Source: Actinomycetales bacterium UBA1416
GTDB lineage: Bacteria; Actinomycetota; Actinomycetes; Actinomycetales; Actinomycetaceae
DNA: 35,033 nt
Assembly: GCA_002304945.1 (NCBI GenBank)
Contig: DBPQ01000024.1
Span: 1 to 35,033, forward strand
Direction of reading: 5' to 3'
Under the pieces are notes generated by a model. It searched no databases and was not told where the DNA came from. It saw only the letters and a list, made by a program, of their open reading frames with translations. Of this stretch, positions 15,649 through 23,255 are shown in pieces. Both the position numbers and the translations under genes were made by a program. Numbering within the stretch: the first letter of the stretch is position 1; every line of letters begins with the position of its first letter.

Positions 15649-15894
15649 ATGAAGACCGCGATCTCCGTCCCCGACGAGCTGCACTCTCGCGTCACGAAGA
15701 AGGCCCACGAGCTCGGCATGAGCAGGTCGGAGCTCTTCGCGAGGGCAGCGGAGTGCTACCTCGACGAACTCGACGACCCCGCCGTGACGGGTTTGATCGA
15801 TGACGTACTGGCACGCGTCGATGAGGCGCAGGACGCCAATCTGGCGGCAGCCGGCGCCGGTCGCAGGCTCCTGGCCGAGCAGGGCGACTGGTGA
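15649..15894 (+). CDS. MazE-like ribbon-helix-helix antitoxin
   Basis: 81 aa. The N-terminus MKTAISVPDELHSRVTKKAHELGMSR followed by SELFARAAECYLDEL is a ribbon-helix-helix DNA-binding domain; the acidic, flexible C-terminal half (about 47-81) ending LLAEQGDW should wrap the toxin. Start ATG 15649 is chosen because the nearby ATG at 15644 is out of frame and closes at once. Its stop overlaps the toxin start (GTGA at 15891-15894), the usual coupling in which antitoxin is made first. The protein probably represses its own promoter through the palindromic -10. Confidence 0.9.
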   Translation: MKTAISVPDELHSRVTKKAHELGMSRSELFARAAECYLDELDDPAVTGLIDDVLARVDEAQDANLAAAGAGRRLLAEQGDW

Positions 15895-16232
15895 TCCAGC
15901 GCGGTGACATCTTCTGGGTGGACCTCGGTCCCGCCGCCGGCAGCCGCCCCGCCCACCGCCGCCCGGTCGTGGTGGTGCAGGCTGACCGGTACAACGAGAG
16001 CCGGCTCTCCACCGTGATCGCCGTGGTCGTCACCTCGAACACGGCGCTCGCAGCCATGCCGGGGAACGTGTTCCTCCCGGCGCTGGCCACAGGCCTCCCA
16101 CGAGACTCGGTGGCCAATGTGACGGCGCTCGTGACGCTCGAGAAGCGTGACCTCTTCGAGCACGCGGGCCGCATCGCCCCCAACCTGTCCGACGAACTGG
16201 ATCGCGGCCTGCGTCAGGTCCTTGGACTGTGA
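15891..16232 (+). CDS. MazF/PemK-type mRNA interferase toxin
   Basis: 113 aa, GTG start, overlapping the antitoxin by 4 bases. MazF fold hallmarks: IQRGDIFWVDLGPAAGSRPA, then RRPVVVVQADRYNESRLSTV, TSNTALAAMPGNVFL and SVANVTALVTLEKRDL. These include the conserved basic residue after GSRPA and the Ser/Thr region used for RNA cleavage. Such toxins cut mRNA (some cut tRNA or rRNA) at short sequences when the antitoxin is degraded. The cleavage sequence cannot be predicted. All key segments look intact, so the pair is probably active. Confidence 0.92.
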   Translation: MIQRGDIFWVDLGPAAGSRPAHRRPVVVVQADRYNESRLSTVIAVVVTSNTALAAMPGNVFLPALATGLPRDSVANVTALVTLEKRDLFEHAGRIAPNLSDELDRGLRQVLGL

Positions 16233-16268
16233 ATCCGTGACCTGAACGGTGCACCCGGCTGTGTGAAA

Positions 16269-16276
16269 CGATATCG
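16269..16276. promoter_or_regulatory. Small palindrome upstream of the GH51 gene
   Basis: CGATATCG within GTGAAACGATATCGGAAAG, 15 bases before the Shine-Dalgarno GAGGAGGAA (16291-16299) of the arabinofuranosidase gene. It loosely resembles half of a LacI-family sugar operator. This is weak evidence. Confidence 0.25.
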
Positions 16277-16302
16277 GAAAGCCCTTCGCCGAGGAGGAAC
16301 CG

Positions 16303-17811
16303 ATGAAGACAGCACACCTCACCATCGATCCCGCGTTCCGCATCGGACCGGTGCGGCGCCACACCTTCGGCTCGTTCGTGGAACACCTCGGACGGTGCGT
16401 GTACACCGGGATCCACGATCCCGGCCATCCGACAGCTGACGCGAACGGGTTCCGCCGCGACGTGATCGAGCTGGTGCGCGAGCTCGGGGTCTCGACGGTG
16501 CGCTACCCGGGCGGCAACTTCGTCTCCGGGTACCGCTGGGAGGACGGGATCGGGCCGGTGGACCAGCGCCCCCGGCGCCTCGACCTCGCCTGGCACTGCA
16601 CCGAGCCCAACACGGTGGGGGTGGACGAGTTCCTGCGCTGGTGCGCCACGGCCGGGGTGGAGCCGATGATGGCGCTCAACCTCGGCACGCGGGGCGTCCA
16701 GGAGGCCCTGGACCTGCTCGAGTACTGCAACGTGCTCGGTGGCACCCACTTCTCCGACCTCCGCCGGGCGAACGGCGCCGCGGATCCCCACCGGGTGAGG
16801 TTCTGGTGCCTCGGCAACGAGCTGGACGGTCCATGGCAGCTCGGCCACAAGACGGCACACGAGTACGGCCGCCTCGCCGCCGAGACCGCCCGGGCGATGC
16901 GGATGGTCGACCCGAGCCTTACGCTCGTGGCGTGCGGCTCCTCGGGAGCGAACATGCCCACCTTCGGCGAGTGGGAGCGGACCGTCCTCACCGAGGCCTA
17001 CGACGAGGTGGACCTCATCTCCGCGCACGCCTACTACTGGGAGGAGGACGGCGACCTCGCCTCCTTCCTCGCCTCCGCCGTGGACATGGACCGGTTCATC
17101 GCCGGCGTGACGGCCACCGCGGACGCCGTCCGGGCCGCGCGGAAGGCCACCAAGCGCATCAACATCTCCTTCGACGAGTGGAACGTCTGGTACATCCACC
17201 GCGCCGAGTCGCAGCCACCCACCGGGGACGACTGGCCGGTGGCCCCCGTCCTGCTCGAGGACCGCTACACCGTGGCCGACGCCGTGGTGGTGGGCAGCCT
17301 GCTCATCTCGCTGCTGCGCAACACGGACCGGGTGCACGCAGCCTCCCTCGCGCAACTGGTCAACGTGATCGCCCCGATCATGACCGAGCCCGGCGGCCGG
17401 GCGTGGAAGCAGACGACCTTCCACCCGTTCTCCCAGGCGTCATCGCTGGCGGCCGGGGAGGTGCTGCAGGTCGCGATCGACTCCCCCACCCACGAGACCG
17501 CGAAGTTCGGGGACGTGACCGATGTCGACGCCGTCGCCACCCACGACGACGCGTCCGGCGAGACCACGGTGTTCGTGGTCAATCGCTCTCCTGACGAGGA
17601 GATCGAGCTGGCCGTGGACCTCCGCTCGCTCGGCGCGGTGCGGCTGCTCGCGGCCACCACGCTGCACTCCGCGGACCACACGTGGACGGCCACGGCCGAC
17701 GACGACTCCTCGGTCGGCCCACGGCCGAACGCCACCGCACGTGTCGACGGCGGCCACGTCACCGCCGTCGTCCCGCCGATCTCGTGGTCGGTGCTGCGCC
17801 TCGGGAGGTGA
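16303..17811 (+). CDS. Alpha-L-arabinofuranosidase, GH51
   Basis: 502 aa, full family length. GH51 enzymes release terminal alpha-L-arabinofuranose from arabinan or arabinoxylan oligosaccharides with retention. The general acid/base is Glu173 in WCLGNELDGPWQLG and the nucleophile is Glu292 in NISFDEWNVWY. The N-terminus has FGSFVEHLGRCVYTGIHDP and VRYPGGNFVSGYRWEDG, both typical. The C-terminal beta domain starts near residue 400 and includes TTVFVVNRSPDEEIEL. No signal peptide, so it acts in the cytoplasm on imported oligosaccharides. ATG 16303 has a strong Shine-Dalgarno. No arabinose transporter or pathway gene is adjacent. It is convergent with the GH36 gene, 11 bases apart. Confidence 0.95.
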   Translation: MKTAHLTIDPAFRIGPVRRHTFGSFVEHLGRCVYTGIHDPGHPTADANGFRRDVIELVRELGVSTVRYPGGNFVSGYRWEDGIGPVDQRPRRLDLAWHCTEPNTVGVDEFLRWCATAGVEPMMALNLGTRGVQEALDLLEYCNVLGGTHFSDLRRANGAADPHRVRFWCLGNELDGPWQLGHKTAHEYGRLAAETARAMRMVDPSLTLVACGSSGANMPTFGEWERTVLTEAYDEVDLISAHAYYWEEDGDLASFLASAVDMDRFIAGVTATADAVRAARKATKRINISFDEWNVWYIHRAESQPPTGDDWPVAPVLLEDRYTVADAVVVGSLLISLLRNTDRVHAASLAQLVNVIAPIMTEPGGRAWKQTTFHPFSQASSLAAGEVLQVAIDSPTHETAKFGDVTDVDAVATHDDASGETTVFVVNRSPDEEIELAVDLRSLGAVRLLAATTLHSADHTWTATADDDSSVGPRPNATARVDGGHVTAVVPPISWSVLRLGR

Positions 17812-17822
17812 CGCGACGGCGG

Positions 17823-19973
17823 CTAGACCGCCCGGGCGCGGAGCAGCACGAGCTGGTCGACCCCCAGCAGCGGGGACTGGAGGCCGACCTCGCCGAGCGC
17901 CCGCCCGGTGAGCCGAACGCCGTCGGCACCCCACGGCGGCGCCCACGGACCGTGGGCGACGGCGTCCCCCGGGGCCTGGGCGGTGACGTGGTAGACCACG
18001 TCCGGGTCGAGGCCAGGCAGCGGCACCCGGCCGGGTGGCCAGGTGAGGGTGAGGTCGAGGGCGGAGAGCCGGTACAGGGCCGCGCGACGATCTGCGGCGA
18101 CGACGCCGTCGAGCTGCAGCACCGGGTTGCCGAGGTCGGCGTGCACCACGTCCCCGGAGTGCAACAGCTCCCGCATCTCCTTGTGCAGTGCGATCCACTC
18201 GCGCAGTGCGGCCACGTCCTCCGGTGCGGCCGAGGTCAGGTCCCACTCCACACCCATGTGCCCCCACATCGCCGTTCCGGCACGGAAGGCCAGCTGGTGG
18301 CTGCGGCCCGTGGTGTGGTCCGCCCCCGAGCCCACGTGCGTGCCCATGAGCTCCGGCGGCAGCGTCAGGCCGGTGTACGCGACCATGCGGTGGCGTTCGT
18401 GGGCGTCGATGCAGTCCGAGACCCAGATGCGGTCCGTGTGTTCGATGACCCCGAGGTCCACCCGGCCGCCCCCGCCGGCGCAGGACTCGATCTCCAGCCC
18501 CGGGTGGCGGGCCTTCAGCCCGGCGAGCATCCGGTGGAACGCCTCGGTCTGGGCGTGCACGCCCGGCCGGCCCGACGGCGTGTGCCCGGCATCCACGAGC
18601 GGCCGGTTGTGGTCCCACTTCAGGTACGCGATGCCGTACTCGGCCACGAGGGCGGAGATCCGCTCCAGCACGTACTCGTACGCCTCGGGATGGCCGAGGT
18701 CCAGCATCTGCTGGTGGCGGGCGTCCGGGCCGGGACCGTGGTCGGTCTGCAGCACCCACTCGGGGTGGGCGCGGGCCAGGTCGGAGTCCGGGTTGATCGC
18801 CTCCGGTTCGAACCACAGCCCGAACTCCATGCCCAGCTCCCGCACCCGGTCCACCAGCGGGTGCAGGCCCTGCGGTCCCCACACGCCCTCGTCCACGAAC
18901 CAGTCCCCCAGGCCGGCGTTGTCCGCGCGGCGGTGGCGGAACCACCCGTCGTCCAGCACGTACCGCTCGATGCCGAGCTCCGCGGCGCGCTCGGCGAGGG
19001 TGAGCAGCTTGGGCAGGTCCATGTCGAAGTACACGGCCTCCCACGTGTTCAGCAGCACCGGGCGGGGGCGGGACGGGTGCTGCGGGCGCGCGCGCAGGAA
19101 GCGATGGAACCGCTGGGAGAACTCGTCCAGGCCCTCCCCCCAGGAGCCGTACAGCCACGGGGAGGTGTAGGTCTCGCCCCGTGCGAGGCGCATCTCGCCC
19201 GGCAGCAGCAGCTCCCCGCCGCGCAGCAGCCGCCACCCGGTCTCGTCGTGCTCCGCACCCAGCACCTGATTCCCGGACCAGCCCAGGTGGACCCCCCACA
19301 CCCGGCCGGTGCGCCACCCGAAGCCGGGCCGGCCCGCGCACATCACCGTCGCGTTGTCATGCCCGGGACGCCCGCCCCAGGACTCCCGCTGGTGGAGGCC
19401 CATGTCGAAGGGGCGACGTTGCGGGGTGCGCTCGTGGGTGTGCCGCCCGGTCATGTCGAGGAGCTCGCCCGCCTCCGCGGGAACGGGGAGGGCGGGCTCC
19501 AGGTGCAGCACCTCGTAGACGTCCTCCGCGAGGTTGGTCACGGATGCCCGCACCCGCAGCAGCCCACTCGCGAGCAGCTCGAACTCCGCCGCCACCTCGA
19601 GCTCCCCCGGGGTGTCGGTGGCCACGGTCCGCAGCCGCACCGCACCCTCGGGCCCGTCCGGCCACGCCGGTGAGCCGGCGTCGTCGACCGAGGTGGCGAC
19701 GTCGTCGAACGCCACCGACCACGCCCTGCCCGCCCGCGAGCCCAGGAGGCCCGGGCGGCCGAGCCACCCGGACGAGTGCTGCGGGAGGACGGCCACCCAC
19801 TGCTGGGCGGTGATGGGGCTGTCGATGTAGGGCATGGCAAGCGCGTGGGCCAGGCCGTCGGCGTCCGGGAGGTCACCGAGGTCCGGTCCCCAGTGCAGCA
19901 CGGTGGGCAGGGCGGTGGTGTCGAGGCGGAGCACCAGGCTCGTACCGCCACGGCGCAGATGGACAACCGACAT
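17823..19973 (-). CDS. Alpha-galactosidase, GH36
   Basis: 716 aa, usual size for bacterial GH36. It hydrolyses terminal alpha-1,6-galactose, as in raffinose or melibiose. The nucleophile is Asp454 in YLKWDHNRPL; the acid/base is Asp520 in WVSDCIDAHER. Also visible are ERYVLDDGWFRHRRADNAGL near residue 336, LWFEPEAINPDSDLARAHPE near 386, and the substrate-binding ESCAGGGGRVDLG near 496. I start at ATG 19973, which has GAGGAG five bases upstream and the family N-terminus VHLRRGGTSLVLRLD; the long frame upstream is shadow. No signal peptide: cytoplasmic. No dedicated transporter or sugar regulator sits next to it. Confidence 0.95.
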   Translation of the reverse strand: MSVVHLRRGGTSLVLRLDTTALPTVLHWGPDLGDLPDADGLAHALAMPYIDSPITAQQWVAVLPQHSSGWLGRPGLLGSRAGRAWSVAFDDVATSVDDAGSPAWPDGPEGAVRLRTVATDTPGELEVAAEFELLASGLLRVRASVTNLAEDVYEVLHLEPALPVPAEAGELLDMTGRHTHERTPQRRPFDMGLHQRESWGGRPGHDNATVMCAGRPGFGWRTGRVWGVHLGWSGNQVLGAEHDETGWRLLRGGELLLPGEMRLARGETYTSPWLYGSWGEGLDEFSQRFHRFLRARPQHPSRPRPVLLNTWEAVYFDMDLPKLLTLAERAAELGIERYVLDDGWFRHRRADNAGLGDWFVDEGVWGPQGLHPLVDRVRELGMEFGLWFEPEAINPDSDLARAHPEWVLQTDHGPGPDARHQQMLDLGHPEAYEYVLERISALVAEYGIAYLKWDHNRPLVDAGHTPSGRPGVHAQTEAFHRMLAGLKARHPGLEIESCAGGGGRVDLGVIEHTDRIWVSDCIDAHERHRMVAYTGLTLPPELMGTHVGSGADHTTGRSHQLAFRAGTAMWGHMGVEWDLTSAAPEDVAALREWIALHKEMRELLHSGDVVHADLGNPVLQLDGVVAADRRAALYRLSALDLTLTWPPGRVPLPGLDPDVVYHVTAQAPGDAVAHGPWAPPWGADGVRLTGRALGEVGLQSPLLGVDQLVLLRARAV

Positions 19974-19999
19974 GGGATCTCCTCGTGGGGGCAGCGCGG

Positions 20000-20016
20000 G
20001 ATTCGAATCAACGCTA
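20000..20016 (-). promoter_or_regulatory. Candidate promoter and operator of the alpha-galactosidase gene
   Basis: On the minus strand TAGCGT (20016-20011), a plausible -10, is followed at once by the 10-bp palindrome GATTCGAATC (20009-20000), which would cover the transcription start. The Shine-Dalgarno is about 15 bases further on. The palindrome looks like a sugar-repressor site, but no repressor gene is near. Confidence 0.4.
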
Positions 20017-20075
20017 GTCCGCATCACGGCGGCTCGTCCGGCGGACCGGCGTCGCGTCGCGATGGTCGGGTCGCG

Positions 20076-20081
20076 TAGCGT
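20076..20081 (+). promoter_or_regulatory. Leaderless -10 of the DedA gene
   Basis: TAGCGT, seven bases before GTG 20089, which is directly followed by an in-frame ATG at 20092. A second partial hexamer TAGGTC (20081-20086) overlaps it. Confidence 0.4.
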
Positions 20082-20088
20082 AGGTCGC

Positions 20089-20751
20089 GTGATGAGCCCC
20101 GGCGCCACGGACGCCTCCGACGCCTCCGCCCTCACGGGGATCGCCGACTGGGCGGTGACGGTGATGGAGTCCCTCGGCGGGATCGGGGTGGCCCTGCTGA
20201 TCGCCGCGGAGAACCTGTTCCCGCCACTGCCGAGCGAGGTCATCCTCCCGCTGGCAGGGTTCACCGCGTCCCAGGGCTCGTTCAGCCTGCCGGCCGTGAT
20301 CCTGTGGGCCACCGCGGGATCGTTGCTCGGCGCTCTCGCCCTCTACGCGCTGGGCTGGGCGCTCGGGCGCGAGCGCACCCGTCGGCTGATCGGCTCCCTC
20401 CCGCTCGTGAAGACCTCGGACGTCGTGCGCACGGAGGCCTGGTTCGACCGCTACGGGCCACTCACCGTGCTGGTGGGCCGCGTGATCCCGGTGTTCCGCT
20501 CGCTGATCTCGATCCCCGCCGGGGTCACCCGGATGAGGCCCTGGCTGTTCCTAGGCCTGACCACCCTCGGGTCCTTCGCGTGGAACACCGTCCTCATCGT
20601 GGGGGGCTACGCCCTCGGCGAGAACTGGCACGTGGTGGAGCAGTACGTGGGGGTGTTCTCCCGCGTGGTGGTCGGGGTCCTCGTGGCCGGGACCATCGCG
20701 TGGGTCGTGGTGCGGGTCCGGCAGGGGACGGCAGGGGACACCCCGGACTGA
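20089..20751 (+). CDS. DedA/SNARE-associated family membrane protein
   Basis: 220 aa from GTG 20089 (ATG 20092 is equally possible and shortens it by one residue). DedA signatures are clear: ENLFPPLPSEVILPLAGF, GSLLGALALYALGWALGRER, and VLVGRVIPVFRSLISIPAGV with the conserved GR..P..R..IS..AG motif. There are about five hydrophobic segments, including re-entrant ones. DedA proteins are needed for membrane integrity and envelope homeostasis, and members of the superfamily recycle undecaprenyl phosphate; which role this paralogue plays is unknown. The final codons (DTPD and stop) fall inside the first copy of a short tandem repeat. Confidence 0.93.
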   Translation: MMSPGATDASDASALTGIADWAVTVMESLGGIGVALLIAAENLFPPLPSEVILPLAGFTASQGSFSLPAVILWATAGSLLGALALYALGWALGRERTRRLIGSLPLVKTSDVVRTEAWFDRYGPLTVLVGRVIPVFRSLISIPAGVTRMRPWLFLGLTTLGSFAWNTVLIVGGYALGENWHVVEQYVGVFSRVVVGVLVAGTIAWVVVRVRQGTAGDTPD

Positions 20752-20825
20752 CGGGCCCAGGACACCCGGACTGACGGCCCGGGACCCCGGACTGACGGCC
20801 CGGGAGACCCCCGGACTGACGGCCC
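20741..20825 (+). repeat. Imperfect tandem repeat, four copies
   Basis: CCGGACTGACGG occurs at 20743, 20766, 20787 and 20811, inside units of 23, 21 and 24 bases with flanks such as GGCCCGGG. Copy 1 includes the dedA stop codon, so the array starts at the end of that gene and fills most of the gap to the next. It can form several alternative GC stems and may work as a terminator or be a replication-slippage array. Confidence 0.75.
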
Positions 20826-20840
20826 ACGACGCACGGCGGG

Positions 20841-20846
20841 TAGCCT
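20841..20846 (+). promoter_or_regulatory. Leaderless -10 of the 525-aa protein gene
   Basis: TAGCCT, seven bases before ATG 20854, no Shine-Dalgarno between. It begins just after the tandem repeat. Confidence 0.45.
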
Positions 20847-20853
20847 GAAACGC

Positions 20854-22431
20854 ATGGCTGTCGTCCTCCAGAAGGCTGTTCCCCCCGCCCTCGTCGCGGC
20901 GTACCTCCAGCACGGCTACGACCGGGTCAGCGGGTACGTGGTCCGCGCCGCCGAGGTCAGCGGGGTCACGGACGTCGCCGACCTGCGCCGCCTCCACATG
21001 GTGGACCACGAGGGCTCGCTGCACGCCACGACGGGGCCACTGCACGTCCTGCACGTGGACAAGTCGCCGTCGTGGCGGCTCCAGCCCGCCGAGGGACTCG
21101 CCGAGCGGGGCGTCCTCGACGGCTCCGGCACGGTGGAGGTGGCCGAGCAGCTCGTCCAGGTGTTCCTCCTCGACCACACGCGCCTCACCCCCGGGGCCCG
21201 CCTCTGGCGGTTCGAGGAGAGTGCCGACCCCGTCCTCGTGGGCACCTTCCACGGCGCCGCGCACGGCTGGCAGGACCACACCCGCGACGACGTCCTCACG
21301 GCCGCTGTGCCCTCCCCCACCGCCGGCGCCGTCGTGGTGCTGGACGGCAAGGCATACGTGGCCGACGTCGTGAGCGACGACGACGACGCCCCCACCTCCA
21401 TCACCGCCGTCTCCGCGCTCGAGCCCCCGGAGCCCCTCGGGTTCACCCAGAACCGGCACGGCCACTGGGTGCGGGCGGTGGAACACGCGGAGGCACAGGC
21501 CCTGTTCGAGGTCCGGATCGCCGGCACGTGGAAGGACCACCCGGTGCAGCTCGTCCAGCAGTTCCGCCTCCAGGACGGCCGGGCCGCCGTGCGGATCTGC
21601 TCGCTCGCCCGCGACTGGGAGCGGGCGAAGGCGCTGGGATTCCTCGAGCTCGAGCTCGGGGTGTGGGAGCACACCGTTGCCGCCGAGGACCTGAAGGACT
21701 CCGTGCCCCAGGAGCTCGCGGCACAGGCCTGGCTGACGGCTCCCCAGCGGGCACGGCTCGAGCAGCTCGCGGCCGCCTCGGAGGCCAACACGGTCCGTCC
21801 GGCTGGGGGAACGGTCCGCTCCACCGGACTCGCGCCCGATCAGCCCGGGGTGGTGGCAGGTGGGGCGGCGGTGCCCGGTGAGGCGGTGTCGACCGATGGG
21901 GCGGCAGCGTCGGATGGGGCCGCAGCGTCCGGTGAGGCAACGCCGTCGGGTGGGGCTACGCCGTCGTCGGAGCCGGGGACGATCCGCACCACCCCGGGCA
22001 CGGGGCTGCAGGACGCCGCCCACCTCGCGCTCTACCAGCGCATCGCGAAGGGCACGATCCCCCACCTCCCGACCGGTGCGGCGGAGGTGCAGGTGCTGTG
22101 CGAGGCGGTGGGCAACGTCATGGAGCTCTCCGCGCAGGCGATCCTCGACGGTGACTCGCCGGTCGGGCTGCCGACGGTGGCGCAGGATGTGGCGCGCGCC
22201 TTCGGGGAACTGCGCGCCCTCGGGGGGAAGGAGGGCGGTGAGGGGCCCTGGTTCGGGGCGCTCGTGCGGATCACTGCCGCCGGGGAGTTCTCCATCCGGT
22301 TCAACCGGACCGACCGGCCGCGCATGCGCAGGGACATCACGCCGGAGATGCTGCGGGTGGAACGGGAGAGGTTCCCGCGCGATACCTGGCCGCAGTGGTT
22401 CCTGGACCTGGAGCAGGGCACCGAGGCCTGA
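20854..22431 (+). CDS. Hypothetical two-domain protein with Ala/Gly/Ser/Thr linker
   Basis: 525 aa; I do not recognise it. Region 1 (about 1-300) is a mixed alpha/beta domain with RVSGYVVRAAEVSGVTDVAD, GPLHVLHVDKSPSWRL and repeated short acidic/hydrophobic strands. Residues about 310-385 form a low-complexity linker of Gly, Ala, Ser, Thr and Glu (GAAASDGAAASGEATPSGG). Region 2 (about 390-525) begins LQDAAHLALYQRIAKGTIP, has WFGALVRITAAGEFSIRFNR, and ends ERFPRDTWPQWFLDLE. This layout, a helical start and then a W...G.F.I.F strand, faintly recalls YezG/DUF600-type immunity-like domains, but that is only an impression. No signal peptide or membrane span. The codon pattern is strongly coding. 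The copper operon follows 136 bp later. Confidence 0.85.
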   Translation: MAVVLQKAVPPALVAAYLQHGYDRVSGYVVRAAEVSGVTDVADLRRLHMVDHEGSLHATTGPLHVLHVDKSPSWRLQPAEGLAERGVLDGSGTVEVAEQLVQVFLLDHTRLTPGARLWRFEESADPVLVGTFHGAAHGWQDHTRDDVLTAAVPSPTAGAVVVLDGKAYVADVVSDDDDAPTSITAVSALEPPEPLGFTQNRHGHWVRAVEHAEAQALFEVRIAGTWKDHPVQLVQQFRLQDGRAAVRICSLARDWERAKALGFLELELGVWEHTVAAEDLKDSVPQELAAQAWLTAPQRARLEQLAAASEANTVRPAGGTVRSTGLAPDQPGVVAGGAAVPGEAVSTDGAAASDGAAASGEATPSGGATPSSEPGTIRTTPGTGLQDAAHLALYQRIAKGTIPHLPTGAAEVQVLCEAVGNVMELSAQAILDGDSPVGLPTVAQDVARAFGELRALGGKEGGEGPWFGALVRITAAGEFSIRFNRTDRPRMRRDITPEMLRVERERFPRDTWPQWFLDLEQGTEA

Positions 22432-22505
22432 GCGGGTGGTTTCCCCTGCCGTGGCGGGCAGGGTCCTCGTGGCGCGCGCTCCCCCTCCGAATTCCCGCGA
22501 GCACC

Positions 22506-22535
22506 TTGCCCGAAGATACCCCCTAGGGGTACCAT
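22506..22535 (+). promoter_or_regulatory. Copper-operon promoter with CsoR operator
   Basis: The operator is TACCCCC-TA-GGGGTA (22517-22531), the G/C-tract palindrome typical of CsoR sites. It sits between a -35-like TTGCCC (22506-22511) and a -10-like TACCAT (22530-22535), 18 bases apart, so bound CsoR would block RNA polymerase. Cu(I) should release the repressor and switch on csoR-copZ-copA. Position and sequence both support this. Confidence 0.85.
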
Positions 22536-22567
22536 GGACATTCGACACCCCCGCAGAGGAGTCACTC

Positions 22568-22906
22568 ATGGCCACGCCCACCACCTGCCACCCCGCCGCG
22601 GACGCGCACGCCGACCACGACGGCCCTCACGGCTACTCCCCCGAGAAGGACGCCTACCTCGCGCGCATGCGCCGCATCGAGGGCCAGGTCCGCGGCATCG
22701 AGCGCATGATCGCCTCCGACACCTACTGCATCGACGTCCTCACCCAGATCTCCGCCGTGACCCGCGCCCTCCAGGCCGTCAGCCTCGGCCTCCTGGAGGA
22801 CCACCTGAACCACTGCGTCGTCGGGGCCGCGAAGGCCTCGGACAAGGAGGGCCGTGAGAAGGTCGCGGAGGCCACCGCGGCGATCGCCCGCCTCTGGAAG
22901 TCGTGA
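22568..22906 (+). CDS. csoR: CsoR copper-sensing repressor
   Basis: 112 aa. CsoR proteins are all-helical tetramers that bind DNA without Cu(I) and let go when Cu(I) binds. The three Cu(I) ligands are present with exact family spacing: Cys54, His79 and Cys83 (TYCIDVLTQ, LEDHLNHCV). The core ARMRRIEGQVRGIERMI is diagnostic. The N-terminus is extended and rich in His/Asp (HADHDGPHG), which might add metal affinity. The start is ATG 22568 with the partial Shine-Dalgarno AGAGGA. It is the first gene of the copper operon and represses its own promoter at 22517-22531. Confidence 0.95.
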   Translation: MATPTTCHPAADAHADHDGPHGYSPEKDAYLARMRRIEGQVRGIERMIASDTYCIDVLTQISAVTRALQAVSLGLLEDHLNHCVVGAAKASDKEGREKVAEATAAIARLWKS

Positions 22907-22933
22907 CGACGGCGCCGCCCGCGCCCGCCGTCG
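22907..22933 (+). terminator. Hairpin directly after csoR stop
   Basis: CGACGGCG pairs with CGCCGTCG (perfect 8-bp arms, 11-base loop), beginning at the base after the csoR stop. There is no T-tract. It may be a partial terminator or a processing site that sets the ratio of csoR to copZA messages. Confidence 0.45.
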
Positions 22934-22959
22934 CCCCGCCACCCAGGCACCCGCCACCC
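22934..22959 (-). other. Putative G-quadruplex motif in C-rich csoR-copZ spacer
   Basis: Reading the minus strand: four G-runs (GGG, GGG, GGG, GGGG) with loops of 4, 5 and 4 bases, a canonical G4 motif on the template strand. The whole spacer to 23003 is C-rich and G-poor on the coding strand, and that composition could also load Rho. Only the sequence pattern is seen. Confidence 0.4.
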
Positions 22960-23015
22960 ACTCGCCCCACCGACTGTCACTCCCCCACCCATCCGTCCCA
23001 CCCAGAGGAGCTCCC

Positions 23016-23255
23016 ATGACCGCCCACACCCAGACACTCACCCTCAAGGTCGACGGCATGACCTGCGGCCACTGCGTCAAGCACGTCTCCACCGATCTCG
23101 CCGAGTTGCCCGAGGTCGCCGAGGTGATGGTGACGCTCAACGCCGGCGGCACCTCCGACGTCGTCGTCACCCTGAACGACGACGTCACGGACGAGAAGCT
23201 CGCCGAGGTCATCGACGAGGCCGGGTACACGCTGGTCGGCGTGCAGGGCCGATGA
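23016..23255 (+). CDS. copZ: CopZ-like copper chaperone (HMA domain)
   Basis: 79 aa, a single heavy-metal-associated domain: LKVDGMTCGHCVKHVSTDL with Cu(I) ligands Cys17 and Cys20, then a ferredoxin-like fold ending GYTLVGVQGR. It carries Cu(I) in the cytoplasm to the export ATPase. ATG 23016 has a good Shine-Dalgarno (AGAGGAG, 5 bases upstream). Its stop overlaps the copA start (ATGA at 23252-23255), so the two are translationally coupled. The 109-bp gap from csoR is unusually structured. Confidence 0.95.
   Translation: MTAHTQTLTLKVDGMTCGHCVKHVSTDLAELPEVAEVMVTLNAGGTSDVVVTLNDDVTDEKLAEVIDEAGYTLVGVQGR

Noticed and set aside
19990..20020. tRNA T-arm-like sequence (TTGATTCGAATCCCGC on the minus strand) upstream of the alpha-galactosidase gene
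   Set aside because: No acceptor stem, D-arm or anticodon arm can be built around it; the GATTCGAATC core is better read as a palindromic operator next to a TAGCGT hexamer.
19974..20312. N-terminal extension of the alpha-galactosidase to 829 residues
   Set aside because: It would run over the promoter and start of dedA; ATG 19973 has a Shine-Dalgarno and the normal family N-terminus.
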